DNA of 64,000 bases from Bacteroidetes bacterium UBA7662 (GCA_002483345.1 DLHS01000016.1:119536-183535), one strand, 5' to 3'. Counted from the stretch's first letter, positions 26,978-36,385 are shown. Notes: generated by a model from the sequence alone, not told the origin. Numbers and translations are program-made.

Positions 26978-27503
26978 TCCGGATACGGGTAATGAGCAGA
27001 TAGAGGCTTGTCAGCAGCAACGCTTCCGGTCTTTTCATTTTGTAGAGTCGGGGTTCAGGTTGTATTTCAATTTTAAAACTGATAAAACGTTCCCGGACTG
27101 AAAAAGTGGACAACAATTGTCCGCCGGCATCGACCAACTCGAACCTTCTCATGAACCAGCCCTTTTGTTTCAAATCCAGGGTATCGTAATGCCATTCGAT
27201 TTCATGCCGTAGTTTACGCATCCGAAAGGGTAATGCTCCTTCCTCCTCCGTTCCATTCAGGGTAAACGTCAAATCACCTGACCACCATTTTTTCCGTTGG
27301 AAGCTGATACTGCCGCCCTCCCATTGTCCGGTAGCCTTCCCGTAGTGAAAAATACCTGCCCAGTCAAGTCTTGCCACCGGATGGCCATTTTCATCGGTGA
27401 CAGCAAACCTGCTGACCATCCCTTTTTCTCTGACAGCCAGCAAGGGGCTGGTATTTCCCGGAAAGGGTTGGAATGCTGTTTCAGGGAGTCGGGTTGATAT
27501 CAT
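26958..27503 (-). CDS. conserved hypothetical protein
   Basis: 181 aa, not recognised. It is predicted mostly beta, with many Trp/Phe and paired aromatic-basic strands (GKATGQWEGGSISFQRKKWWSG, EIEWHYDTLDLKQKGWFMRRFELVDAGGQ), reminiscent of a LURP-one/tubby-like barrel (weak inference). A hydrophobic stretch EALLLTSLYLLITR lies near the C-terminus. The start overlaps the end of the Arc-like gene by 23 nt and the end overlaps the SDR gene, so it belongs to the SPFH-Arc-hypothetical-SDR run. Confidence 0.6.
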   Translation of the reverse strand: MISTRLPETAFQPFPGNTSPLLAVREKGMVSRFAVTDENGHPVARLDWAGIFHYGKATGQWEGGSISFQRKKWWSGDLTFTLNGTEEEGALPFRMRKLRHEIEWHYDTLDLKQKGWFMRRFELVDAGGQLLSTFSVRERFISFKIEIQPEPRLYKMKRPEALLLTSLYLLITRIRNARSAQ

Positions 27504-27678
27504 CCGGATGTGGTTGAATATTTGTTTTTTTGCTCTTTTTACGCACCTGTACCGCCTGACTGAGCAGATACTCTATCTGTCCGTTCACTGACCTGAACTC
27601 ATCTTCAGCCCATTTTTCGAGGGTTTCGAGGAGTTCAGGGCTGATACGCAGGGCAAAGGGCTTTTTGATCTGGGCCAT
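27481..27678 (-). CDS. Arc-type ribbon-helix-helix protein
   Basis: 65 aa. KKPFALRISPELLETLEKWAEDEFRSVNGQIEYLLSQAVQ is a standard ribbon-helix-helix: the strand FALRIS contacts DNA and two helices dimerise. It begins 1 nt after the SPFH stop. SPFH plus small Arc-like pairs recur in many bacteria. Candidate autoregulator acting on the dyad at 28563-28577 (inference). Confidence 0.8.
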   Translation of the reverse strand: MAQIKKPFALRISPELLETLEKWAEDEFRSVNGQIEYLLSQAVQVRKKSKKTNIQPHPDDINPTP

Positions 27679-27679
27679 T

Positions 27680-28558
27680 TTAATGATGCAGTGTTCCTGT
27701 ATTTACGATTGGCTGTGCGGCTCTGTCTGAACACAAAACTACCAACAGATTGCTGACCATTGCGGCTTTCCTTTCCTCATCGAGTTCAACAACACCTCTT
27801 TCCTTCAGTTTGTCGAGGGCCATCTCTACCATACCCACTGCTCCTTCGACAATTTTATTGCGGGCAGCAACAACGGCTGTTGCCTGTTGCCGTTGCAGCA
27901 TGGCACTGGCTATTTCAGGCGCATAGGCCAGGTGACTGATGCGTGCTTCTATAATTTTAACACCCGCGAGCTCCAGTCTGTCTTTTAATTGCGACTCAAG
28001 GGCATCGTTTACAAGCTGTGCATTGGCCCGTAAGGTTATTTCGGCATGATGCTCTTCCTGAAAATTATCGTACGGATAGGCTCCGGCCAGACTGCGTACA
28101 GCTGCTTCGCTCTGAATCTCTACATAACGGTTGTAGTTATCTACCCCAAAAACCGCCTTGGCGGTATCTTCCACCTGCCACACCAGTACAGCACCGATTT
28201 CAATAGGGTTTCCTACAGAATCGTTTACTTTCAGCTTTTCGCTGTTCTGGTTGCGGGCCCGAAGGCTTACCTTGGTTTTGATCAGAAATGGGTTCGCCCA
28301 GTAAAAGCCAAAGTCTTTCACTGTTCCTTTGTATGTACCAAAAAGTACGAGTACAGCTGATTCGTTGGGATTGACAATGAAAAAGCCGGGGAGGTGTAAA
28401 ATCCAGCCCAGGCAACCCAGTATCCCTGCCAGAAGATAGAATGAGTTTTCAGACTGTTTCAGAAGAACAAAGCAGTAAATGGACAATGCGAGCAATATAA
28501 AACCTGCCGCAAGGTAGCCGTAACCAGTAGTTGGACGAATGAGTTTTTCAGAGATCAT
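27680..28558 (-). CDS. SPFH-domain membrane protein
   Basis: 292 aa. Two TM segments (about 15-32 and 40-62) are followed by an SPFH/band-7 domain (NPNESAVLVLFGTYKGTV ... FYWANPF ... VEIQSEAAVRSLAGAYPYDN). A helical C-terminal region then carries EIASAMLQRQQATAVVAARNKIVEGAVGMV. Such proteins form membrane-associated oligomeric cages/microdomains. Paired with the Arc-like gene immediately downstream. Confidence 0.88.
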   Translation of the reverse strand: MISEKLIRPTTGYGYLAAGFILLALSIYCFVLLKQSENSFYLLAGILGCLGWILHLPGFFIVNPNESAVLVLFGTYKGTVKDFGFYWANPFLIKTKVSLRARNQNSEKLKVNDSVGNPIEIGAVLVWQVEDTAKAVFGVDNYNRYVEIQSEAAVRSLAGAYPYDNFQEEHHAEITLRANAQLVNDALESQLKDRLELAGVKIIEARISHLAYAPEIASAMLQRQQATAVVAARNKIVEGAVGMVEMALDKLKERGVVELDEERKAAMVSNLLVVLCSDRAAQPIVNTGTLHH

Positions 28559-28562
28559 TGTA

Positions 28563-28577
28563 ATATCATTTTGATAT
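28563..28577 (-). promoter_or_regulatory. candidate operator dyad at the SPFH start
   Basis: ATATCA-TTT-TGATAT is a perfect 6+6 dyad with a 3-nt centre, ending 4 nt before the SPFH ATG. It occupies the position of promoter or ribosome binding site, so a bound protein would block expression. Confidence 0.45.
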
Positions 28578-28618
28578 CACAATATTCGAAAAGAATTTTC
28601 ATATCCCAATCATTTCCG

Positions 28619-28654
28619 GGAAAAAAAACCTGACAGCATCCTGCCGGGACGCTG
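28619..28654 (-). terminator. intrinsic terminator of the two-component operon
   Basis: On the minus strand CAGCGTCC pairs with GGATGCTG (one G-T wobble) around CGGCA, followed after TCAGG by eight T. It is downstream of the response regulator stop at 28728. Confidence 0.6.
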
Positions 28655-28727
28655 AATGTTATGATTCAGGGGATTGCTGCTGATACTTTACACGGGCAGC
28701 TTTAATCGCTGAAGTGAAGGGGTAAGG

Positions 28728-29123
28728 CTAAATACCTACCAACGCCTTGATTTCAGGCAGGTTTTCTTTGGTGAGTGGCTTTGAATAGAAACCGCGGACT
28801 TGTTCATAACTGTTGGCCCTGTCATAATCCGCCTGGTCTACGGTAGAGGAAAGCATCACGATGCAGATTTTGTTTGGTAGTTCACGTTCGATATTCCGAT
28901 AGAGGTCAAGAAAGTCCCAGCCGTTCATAACCGGCATATTGATATCGAGTAATATGATGTCGGGGAGTTCTGCAGGGCGCTCCTGCAGGCATGTTTTAAG
29001 ATATTCCATGCCTTCTTTGCCATCGCGACTGCTGGCTACAGCTTGCGAAAAGCCGGTAATGTTCATGAGTCTGCTACAGACCATGATCAGAATCGGATCG
29101 TCGTCAATGATTAATACGCGCAT
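28728..29123 (-). CDS. single-domain response regulator
   Basis: 131 aa CheY-like receiver without an output domain. Acidic pair DDD near residues 8-10, phospho-acceptor Asp in LLDINMPVMNGWDFL, Ser in VMLSSTV and Lys in FYSKPLTKENL. The ATG at 29123 is preferred to the TTG one codon earlier. The start overlaps the PAS kinase by 20 nt, so it is probably the phosphorelay partner of that kinase. Confidence 0.9.
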   Translation of the reverse strand: MRVLIIDDDPILIMVCSRLMNITGFSQAVASSRDGKEGMEYLKTCLQERPAELPDIILLDINMPVMNGWDFLDLYRNIERELPNKICIVMLSSTVDQADYDRANSYEQVRGFYSKPLTKENLPEIKALVGI

Positions 29124-32100
29124 CAAATGTGTTTTTCAGATAAACCCGGAATGTTGTGCCGACTCCTACATCGCTGTCGACCTCTATTTTACCGCCCAAG
29201 GCTTGAACCTGTGCATGCACAATATACAAACCTAATCCACGGCTGTCAGCATTATTGTGAAATCTTTGATACATCCCAAAAAGGCGGTTTTTATATCGGT
29301 TCAGATCAATTCCTAAGCCATTGTCTCTGAATGACAAAACCACAAATTCATCTTTGGCTTCCGAACTGATATCAATCATCAGGTTGCGGTCGGGTGAGCG
29401 GTATTTGATAGCATTGGTAAGCATATTCAGCATAATGCTTTCAATGTGACTTGCTGCATAAGCCATTTCCGGTACTTCAAAATGGGTAGCTACAATTCCT
29501 TTGGCGTCCTGAAGTAATGCCCCGATATTATCAAGTACACGGTTGTAAACTTCCTGAAAACAAACCTGTACAAAACCGGGATTTGTCTCTCCCTTAATCT
29601 TCAGTACTTTGATAAGCTCATTCAGGGTTTCATCCATGCGATGGGCCGACAAGTCAATCATGTCCAGCAGTTCCTGGTTAGATGGATTTGCAAGATCTTG
29701 CCGGTCCAGTAAATCCAGCAGGCTCATGAGATTGGCAACCGGTGCCCGCAGGTTATGGGAAGTGATGTAGGAGAACTGTTCCAGCCCGTAGTTCTGTTTC
29801 ATCAGCTCTTCATTGAGCAATTTCTGGGCTACTTCCGCTTCTTTCCTTTCTGTGATATTCCTTTGGATTGAAATCCAGTGTGTGTACCAGCCTTTTTCGT
29901 TGGCAATGGGAACAATTGAAAAATTAGACCAGAAAGGTGTTCCGTCCTTACAATAATTAATAACCTCAACCTCTACGGGATGCCATGCTAAAAAAGCATT
30001 ACGGAGCTTATCCAGCACCTTCCGGTCGGTTTCCGGGCCTTGCAATATCCGGGGGTTTTTACCCAGTACTTCCTCTGCGGTATAGCCGGTCATCCGGGTA
30101 AAGGCCTCGTTCACAAATACAATTCTTGGACCCGGTTCATTCAGGGGCTCCGCTTCTGTAATCAGAATAGCATCGTTGGTATTGGTAATCACCGACTCGA
30201 GCAGCCGTAAGCGTTCTTCCTCGAGTTTTTTAGCGCTTATGTCGCGGGCATATACCGAAAGCCCCCTGTTCTGCGGATAGAGATTGAATGCGTACCATTT
30301 ACCGAACAACAAATGTTCAAACTGAATAGGCTTCTTACCGGTGATTGTTTTTCTGAACAACCGCTCCAGTTCCGACTTCTGCAATTCCGGGAAAGCCTCC
30401 CAGATGATTTTGTTATGGTTGCTGAGGCCATCTACTGAAAATTCTTTTTCAGCTACAGGATTCAGATAGCTGAAACGCCATTGTTTGTCGAGGGTGAAAA
30501 ACGAATCTGTAATACTGCTCACCATGCCTTCCAGCCGGTCGGCATACTCTGCAATCTGTCGCTGTTGATTAATCGTTTCTGTAATATCCTGCATGCTGCC
30601 TATGATCCGGATGGCCTTTCCCTCCTCATCAAATACGGTGTACCCCCGGTCCAGCACATCCCGGTAACTACCGTCGGCATGTAAAAACCGGTATTGTTCG
30701 GTCCAGATTTTTTCGTTGGAATGCTGGTGCTTGTATAGGCTGTGGAAAGTACGGGAACCATCTTCGGGATGTATTTTTGATTCCCACCAACGCATGTCAT
30801 TGATAGCCGGATCTTTACTGCTGTATCCAAATACCCGTTCGATGGTAGATGCCCATATCAGCTGATCTGTTTCCAGATCCAGATCCCAGATGACATCATT
30901 TGTGGCCATCTCCACCATACGGAAGCGCTCTATGCTGAGTTCCATTTCATGGTCGATGGCCTTTTGTTCGGTAATATCCTGTACGGTACCAACCAACCAT
31001 GTTTTCCCGTTTTCACCTTTGCGAAGCTCGCCGCGCTGGTGAAGCCAGCGTTGTTTAAGATTAGGATGTATGAGGCGGTGCTGGAAATCCAGTTTATCCG
31101 TTCTCCCATCAAGTACAGCGTTAACCGCTTCCCTGAATGGTGTTACATCCTCCGGATGTACGAGTTTGTAAACCAGCCTTTCAGAGGGTTTGTCTGTTTC
31201 GATATCTAACCCGTAAATATTGTATACTTCATCCGACCACAGCAATTCCCCGCTTTCTATCTCAAAATCCCAGGAACCAAGTCTGGCAATGTGTTGCGCG
31301 TTCATCAACCGTTGTCTGCTGCTCAGGAGCGCCGCTTCGGCTTTCCGGATATCAGTCACATCATTACCAATGATACACAACCCGGAGATACGGCCGTCGT
31401 CTTCGTAAACAGGCGAATACTCCAATGCAAGTAACATCGACGAGCCATTAGCCAATACATGATGAGCGGTCGTTTTTATGGATTTACCTTCCTTAAAAAC
31501 ATGCCTGGCCAATTCTCTTGCCTGGTCCACCCGGTAGGAGGCAATGGTAGTCAACAACGATTCACCGATGACCATCGGCCGGTTATTTATAGTCTCATTG
31601 CGGTCGCTGGCTGCCTGGTTAAAAGCGGTTACTTTCAGGTTGCGGTCACACAGAATAAATGACTCCTCCGTATTGTTCAGCAGCTGAGATAAACTCTTGC
31701 GCGACTCATACAATTCCGCCTCCTGCGCTTTTCGCGCTGATATATCATGGAAATGCACTACCAAGCCACCTATGTGCGGATTCATGACCTGATTGACCGC
31801 CCGGAGTTCGCACCACACCGGTTTGGCCACATCATTCAGTAACCTGATTTCTATTTCAAGTGGTTTGTCGGGATAGATGACCAGATCAGCCAAGGCCTGT
31901 TGAGCTCTTTTCAGGTCATCTTGGTACACCAGGTCCAGACCAGAGGTTCCTACAACAGCATCGGGATTAAGACCCAGTAAACTTTTACTGGAATCGTTGG
32001 CAAAACGAATGGTACCATCGGTATCAAGGATTACAGTGCCATCTGTAGTCCGCTGCACGAGTGATTCGAACAACGCCTTTTGTTTCTGAAAAGCTAATTC

Positions 32101-32922
32101 TGCCACCCTGATGGCCGTTGTTTCGGATGTATTTACAAAGACCCCCTGTACCTTGCCTTGTTCATCAAATAGCGGATCGTATTTAATCAGAAAATACCTG
32201 TATCCGCCATCGGGTTGGGGAATGGTAATTTCCGATTCCCTTTTAATGCCACAGAGTACCTCCGCATACAATTCCTTAAGCTCCTCGCGTCTCTCGTCCT
32301 GCGCCAGTTCAAAAATGGAGGTGCCAGGTTCGGGTTTCTTATTCAGCAAACGCTGACTCATCAGCCGGGCTGTTTTATTGAGGCTGACTATATTCAGGTC
32401 TTTGTCGAGGAGAAAAAAAGATTCTTCCGTATTCTCCATCAGCAATTTCACCAGTGCCTCTGATTTCTTCCGGTTCTCTTCAATGGCAATTCTGGGACGT
32501 ATGTCTCGTACGGTAACTGAGGCGAATGATTCCTGGTCGATTTCAAACAAAACCGTCGAAATTTCTACCGGAATCCGTTGGCCGGATTTATGAAGCATGT
32601 GTATTTCACCCTGAAAACTGCCTTTTTCATTCCGGATTCTGAGCATTTCCTGAATCTGTTCCTCCGATTCATCTAAAATATCCTTCCGGCTTATTTCAAG
32701 CATCTCTCCAGCCGTATAACCAAGCAATTTACCTATCGCGGGATTGGCAGAAAGGATTACTCCCGACTTGGTAAGTAAAATCTGGCCGTCCAATGTAAAC
32801 CTGAAGATTGCCTGAAGTTGTAAAAATCGCTTCTGAAGTTCTTCATATCCATGTTCTACGCCAAACTCTTCTTTCAATAGCCGAAGTTTCTCCTTGATAC
32901 TATCAGCAGAAAGTTCATCCAT
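29104..32922 (-). CDS. soluble multi-PAS sensor histidine kinase
   Basis: 1272 aa with no signal peptide or TM helix. I count eight PAS modules, starting near residues 45, 160, 285, 410, 540, 655, 790 and 905. HisKA follows with His1056 (SHNLRAPVANLMSLLD), then HATPase_c (NMLTNAIKYRSPDR, DNGLGIDL, RGLGLYIV). The eighth PAS has the LOV-like signature GKNPRILQG, with Pro where photoactive LOV domains have the flavin-binding Cys. PAS 5 and 6 are of the PAS_3 type (WDFEIESGELLWSDEVYNIY). Cytosolic integration of several signals is expected; ligands are unknown. Coupled to the downstream receiver gene. Confidence 0.9.
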   Translation of the reverse strand: MDELSADSIKEKLRLLKEEFGVEHGYEELQKRFLQLQAIFRFTLDGQILLTKSGVILSANPAIGKLLGYTAGEMLEISRKDILDESEEQIQEMLRIRNEKGSFQGEIHMLHKSGQRIPVEISTVLFEIDQESFASVTVRDIRPRIAIEENRKKSEALVKLLMENTEESFFLLDKDLNIVSLNKTARLMSQRLLNKKPEPGTSIFELAQDERREELKELYAEVLCGIKRESEITIPQPDGGYRYFLIKYDPLFDEQGKVQGVFVNTSETTAIRVAELAFQKQKALFESLVQRTTDGTVILDTDGTIRFANDSSKSLLGLNPDAVVGTSGLDLVYQDDLKRAQQALADLVIYPDKPLEIEIRLLNDVAKPVWCELRAVNQVMNPHIGGLVVHFHDISARKAQEAELYESRKSLSQLLNNTEESFILCDRNLKVTAFNQAASDRNETINNRPMVIGESLLTTIASYRVDQARELARHVFKEGKSIKTTAHHVLANGSSMLLALEYSPVYEDDGRISGLCIIGNDVTDIRKAEAALLSSRQRLMNAQHIARLGSWDFEIESGELLWSDEVYNIYGLDIETDKPSERLVYKLVHPEDVTPFREAVNAVLDGRTDKLDFQHRLIHPNLKQRWLHQRGELRKGENGKTWLVGTVQDITEQKAIDHEMELSIERFRMVEMATNDVIWDLDLETDQLIWASTIERVFGYSSKDPAINDMRWWESKIHPEDGSRTFHSLYKHQHSNEKIWTEQYRFLHADGSYRDVLDRGYTVFDEEGKAIRIIGSMQDITETINQQRQIAEYADRLEGMVSSITDSFFTLDKQWRFSYLNPVAEKEFSVDGLSNHNKIIWEAFPELQKSELERLFRKTITGKKPIQFEHLLFGKWYAFNLYPQNRGLSVYARDISAKKLEEERLRLLESVITNTNDAILITEAEPLNEPGPRIVFVNEAFTRMTGYTAEEVLGKNPRILQGPETDRKVLDKLRNAFLAWHPVEVEVINYCKDGTPFWSNFSIVPIANEKGWYTHWISIQRNITERKEAEVAQKLLNEELMKQNYGLEQFSYITSHNLRAPVANLMSLLDLLDRQDLANPSNQELLDMIDLSAHRMDETLNELIKVLKIKGETNPGFVQVCFQEVYNRVLDNIGALLQDAKGIVATHFEVPEMAYAASHIESIMLNMLTNAIKYRSPDRNLMIDISSEAKDEFVVLSFRDNGLGIDLNRYKNRLFGMYQRFHNNADSRGLGLYIVHAQVQALGGKIEVDSDVGVGTTFRVYLKNTFDARINH

Positions 32923-33017
32923 AATACTAGTCGTGGTGGATTCGTAAAGCTAAAGTTAATCTCTATCCAGCGCATAAAATTCCGATTTTAATTTAGATGT
33001 AGCCCTGATGAGCCATG

Positions 33018-33025
33018 TATATTTG
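33018..33025 (+). promoter_or_regulatory. putative -7 box for the thioesterase gene
   Basis: TATATTTG matches TAnnTTTG exactly and lies 19 nt before the ATG at 33045. A TTTA at 32992-32995 is a weak -33 candidate (22-nt spacer). Confidence 0.45.
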
Positions 33026-33044
33026 AAGTCAGAAAGTTTAGAAT

Positions 33045-33476
33045 ATGCTTGATAATTTTACTTTCCACTACCCCATTCAAATTCGCTGGGCAGACATCGA
33101 CGCCTTGAACCATGTGAACAATGCCGTGTATCTCAGTTATTTTGAACAGGCTCGTATTGATTATTTCAGGGATGCTGTTGCCTGGGACTGGCAGGAAGTT
33201 GGTATGATACTGGCCAAAAGTTGTATTGAGTATTACAAGCCGCTACTCGCCCGCGATGAAGCCGAGGTCTGGCTTCGGGTTTCCCGATTGGGAAACAAGA
33301 GTTTTGAAATGGAAAACAAGGTGGTGAGAGCCTCCGCGGAAGGCCCTGAAGTTATCACCAGTTGTGTTTCTACCATAGTCACCTACGACTACCGGAAAGA
33401 GCTTAGCGTATCCATACCTGCTCATGTCAGGGAGGCCGTTCTGACCAGAGAAAAACAAGGAAGCGTGCTCCTCTGA
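33045..33476 (+). CDS. acyl-CoA thioesterase, 4HBT hot-dog fold
   Basis: 143 aa single hot-dog domain. The YbgC/4HBT signature IRWADIDALNHVNNAVYLSYFEQARIDYF carries the catalytic Asp within DIDALNHVNN. Hydrolyses acyl-CoA thioesters; chain length preference is unknown. Divergent from the PAS kinase, with an own promoter-like box. Confidence 0.87.
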   Translation: MLDNFTFHYPIQIRWADIDALNHVNNAVYLSYFEQARIDYFRDAVAWDWQEVGMILAKSCIEYYKPLLARDEAEVWLRVSRLGNKSFEMENKVVRASAEGPEVITSCVSTIVTYDYRKELSVSIPAHVREAVLTREKQGSVLL

Positions 33477-33560
33477 ACAAACCCCCTGCATCCTCTTAAA
33501 AGCTTATATTTATATTTATAGATATTCTTATCCTTTTATACGTTTATTTGTTTAACTTCG

Positions 33561-33598
33561 TTCTGACAATCAGGCTTATAGCCTTAAAACCGTCAGAA
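33561..33598 (+). promoter_or_regulatory. nested dyad upstream of the Rrf2 regulator
   Basis: An outer inverted repeat, TTCTGAC (33561-33567) / GTCAGAA (33592-33598), encloses a perfect inner one, AGGCT-TAT-AGCCT (33572-33584). It ends 4 nt before the ATG. TAACTTCG at 33552-33559 may be a degenerate -7 box just upstream. Either an operator or a leader hairpin. Confidence 0.45.
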
Positions 33599-33602
33599 AC
33601 GC

Positions 33603-34100
33603 ATGCCACTCCTGTCTAAATCAGCCGAATACGCGATACGAGCCTGTATCTTTATCGTTGCCCGTTCGCAAGCCGGACATAAAACCGGCCTCAAAGAAGT
33701 TGCCGCTGCCATAGGCTCTCCGGTATTCTTTACAGCCAAAATACTGCAGGGATTGAGTCGACAAAAGCTCATTTCTTCTATGAAAGGTCCGAACGGAGGG
33801 TTTTACGTGCCCGAAGAGGCATTTGACATCACCCTGCTCGATCTGGTACAGGCCATCGACGGAACTGATTTATTCACAGAATGCGGGCTGGGTATGAAAC
33901 AATGTTCTGACAGCAACCCCTGTCCCATCCACGACCAGTACAAGCCAATAAGGGCACAAATCACAGCGATGATGGAAAATACAACTATCCAAAGCCTGGC
34001 AAGAAGGGCCATTATAGATGCCAATGGCAAAACCATCAAAGGACTGAGTCTCAAAAATGACCTGCCGGAGAGTGTCCTGTCCCAAAAAACAGCGGGTTAA
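33603..34100 (+). CDS. Rrf2-family transcriptional regulator with Fe-S cysteines
   Basis: 165 aa. Winged helix at residues 1-75 (SKSAEYAIRACIFI, KEVAAAIGSPVFFTAKILQGL, GPNGGFYV). The effector segment has Cys94-x6-Cys101-x5-Cys107 (TECGLGMKQCSDSNPCPIHD), the arrangement that binds an Fe-S cluster in IscR/NsrR-type members. It should sense NO, redox or Fe-S status. No target gene is adjacent on the same strand; the last 4 nt overlap the end of the convergent Omp85 gene. Confidence 0.87.
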   Translation: MPLLSKSAEYAIRACIFIVARSQAGHKTGLKEVAAAIGSPVFFTAKILQGLSRQKLISSMKGPNGGFYVPEEAFDITLLDLVQAIDGTDLFTECGLGMKQCSDSNPCPIHDQYKPIRAQITAMMENTTIQSLARRAIIDANGKTIKGLSLKNDLPESVLSQKTAG

Positions 34101-36385
34101 AAAGGATAGCCGATGGCGAAATTCAGAATGAGGTGCTCTGATCTCCAGCTACTCCCTGCAGGGACTGTGTAATCAAACCAGCGGCTTCCTGTTGTGAGCC
34201 AGGGCTTGCGCAGGGGTGTCGCCAAATCAAACCGCAACACCACAAAATCAATGTCTATCCGCAAACCGAAACCGGCACCTACGGCCAATTCCCGCAATGC
34301 GCCGGCGCTGAATTTTGCACCAGGCAAGTCAGGGTTGTCGTTGGCCAGCCAGATATTACCGGCATCTGCAAAAAGAGCCCCCTTGAGAAAGCCCGCAATC
34401 GGAAAACGGTATTCTGCATTCATTTCCAATCTGATATCTCCCGCCTGATCAAAAAAGGATTGTAAATCAAGATTGGCCGGACGGTAAATACCCGGGCCCA
34501 GTGAACGAATGCGGAAGGCCCTTACACTGTTGGGGCCGCCGGCAAAATACTGTTTGATATAGGGCAGAGAGGCCGTGGTTCCCAATGGTATGCCGTAACC
34601 GGCAAACAAACGGCTTACCAGTCTATGGTCCCTTTTTATTTGCCAGTAATGCCTCAAATCAAGATCTATACGAATGTACTGCGCATAAGTCTGGCCGAAA
34701 ATCGCCCCTTGTCTCCCCACCGCACTCTGGGCCAGGTTCAGCAGATTGCCTGACAGGTCAAGTCCCAATTGTCCGAAAAACCGGTGTTCCATCCGCACTT
34801 CATTCAGTTCACTGAACTGAAACAGGTAGGTCATTCCTGCGATAAACCGTTGTTCAAAACTGCGCCGGAGAAAATTATTGCCTGCCAGTACCGAGTCGAA
34901 TGCCGGACTGGTTTGCGAAAGTCCTGCAAAAGTAACGGCAATCGGCTGGTACTCCTGAAAGATAAAACGATTCTTCTGCCATTGAAAACCATAACCGAGT
35001 TGGGCTGCATTTAACTGATACAAACTCAATCTGTTCAAGCTGCTTCCACCCAGGGTAAACCGGGTTTTAGGAACACCATATCCTGTCTGCTGACGTACTT
35101 TAAAAGGCACAATCAAACGGGGTACAATCAATTCAGACTGAAGACTTATCTCATATGCAAACAAGCCTGTCTGGCGACCACCTGCCAGCTGGGTTTCAAA
35201 ACCAAACTTACCCGTGACCTGCAATATCTCTCCCCCTTTGAAAAGATTTCGGTTTTTATAGGTTCCAAGCAAAGCCGGCCCCACAAAATTATTTGATTTG
35301 GCAAGTGCCTGCACCTCAAAACGCAGGGCCCGCCGGTTCAGAGGTGACAGATAAATTTCGGCATCGAGCAATGCAAAACCATGTTCGTCGAATCTCAGAC
35401 TGTCGCCGCTTTCATAGTTCAACTGCACATACCTGAAATTACCAACTGCCGCCAGTCTGTTACTGGTTACCTCATGCGCTGTAAGACTATAGCGGTCACC
35501 GGGCCTGAATTTGATATAGTGCTGTAAATAGCGTGGCCGGAACGTCTCTTTTTCTTCAATGAAATACATACTGTCGAACACCACGGTATGTCCCGGATTG
35601 GCTCCGTCGGTGAGAATACTGTGGTTCGGGAAAACCTTGACACTTGCGATGGCGTAGGGCAACAATGCCTCCGGCGGCGTTGCTTTTTTTATTGACAGAT
35701 AAAGTTTAAATGTCCGGTCACCTTGTGCCGTATCAACCCGATAAATAAGATAATCGGGGTTAAACTGGTAATAACCCTCATTTTTAGCGATACCATCGAG
35801 TCGTTCCCGCTCCGATTTGAACTGATTGAGGTCATATCTCCTGCCGGGTTTTAAGCGGCTGTCGCTGACACCGGAACGCATAATGGCACCCAGCACGCTG
35901 CTGTCGCCGAGGTATTGATATGATTTCAGGCGGTAGGGCTGTTCCAGGTGCACCTGATAGGTTACATACAATCTGTTGCGTTTTTCTTCCGAGGTTACCG
36001 TTACCTGATGGTGGTAAAAACCTTTGTTTTCGAGTCGGTTACTGAGCAATGCCATGGTGCGGTCTGATTTCAGCTCGCTGGCATAGACAGGTTTTTCTCC
36101 AAATTTCTGATTCAGATAACGTCCTGCCTTACGTGTTTTGGGTCGCTGTGCCCTGTAATACAGCCACAAAGGAATTCTTTGTCCGAAAAGACGGGAATTG
36201 GGTGCAGGTCGTAACAAATCTTCCAATTCCACCTGCAAGGACTTGGGCTCACCAACGGCAGAATCGGCTGTAATTACCAGGGAAGAACCACCGAAAAGCT
36301 GCTCATTTTCAGGCACGAAACGTTGTACCCTGCAACTACTCAGCACCCCTGTCAAAAGCACTAAGAATACGATACAGCGCCTCAT
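34097..36385 (-). CDS. Omp85/BamA-TamA family outer-membrane protein
   Basis: 762 aa. A lipoprotein signal (MRRCIVFLVLLTGVLSSC) is followed by POTRA-like domains (about 40-400) and a C-terminal 16-strand barrel (about 420-762). The barrel includes the family block YFAGGPNSVRAFRIRSLGPG and ends in aromatic strands (LNFAIGYPF). By position it is the TamA-like partner of the TamB protein encoded immediately upstream, with which it overlaps by 4 nt (ATGA). The pair delivers proteins or lipids to the outer membrane. Confidence 0.9.
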   Translation of the reverse strand: MRRCIVFLVLLTGVLSSCRVQRFVPENEQLFGGSSLVITADSAVGEPKSLQVELEDLLRPAPNSRLFGQRIPLWLYYRAQRPKTRKAGRYLNQKFGEKPVYASELKSDRTMALLSNRLENKGFYHHQVTVTSEEKRNRLYVTYQVHLEQPYRLKSYQYLGDSSVLGAIMRSGVSDSRLKPGRRYDLNQFKSERERLDGIAKNEGYYQFNPDYLIYRVDTAQGDRTFKLYLSIKKATPPEALLPYAIASVKVFPNHSILTDGANPGHTVVFDSMYFIEEKETFRPRYLQHYIKFRPGDRYSLTAHEVTSNRLAAVGNFRYVQLNYESGDSLRFDEHGFALLDAEIYLSPLNRRALRFEVQALAKSNNFVGPALLGTYKNRNLFKGGEILQVTGKFGFETQLAGGRQTGLFAYEISLQSELIVPRLIVPFKVRQQTGYGVPKTRFTLGGSSLNRLSLYQLNAAQLGYGFQWQKNRFIFQEYQPIAVTFAGLSQTSPAFDSVLAGNNFLRRSFEQRFIAGMTYLFQFSELNEVRMEHRFFGQLGLDLSGNLLNLAQSAVGRQGAIFGQTYAQYIRIDLDLRHYWQIKRDHRLVSRLFAGYGIPLGTTASLPYIKQYFAGGPNSVRAFRIRSLGPGIYRPANLDLQSFFDQAGDIRLEMNAEYRFPIAGFLKGALFADAGNIWLANDNPDLPGAKFSAGALRELAVGAGFGLRIDIDFVVLRFDLATPLRKPWLTTGSRWFDYTVPAGSSWRSEHLILNFAIGYPF

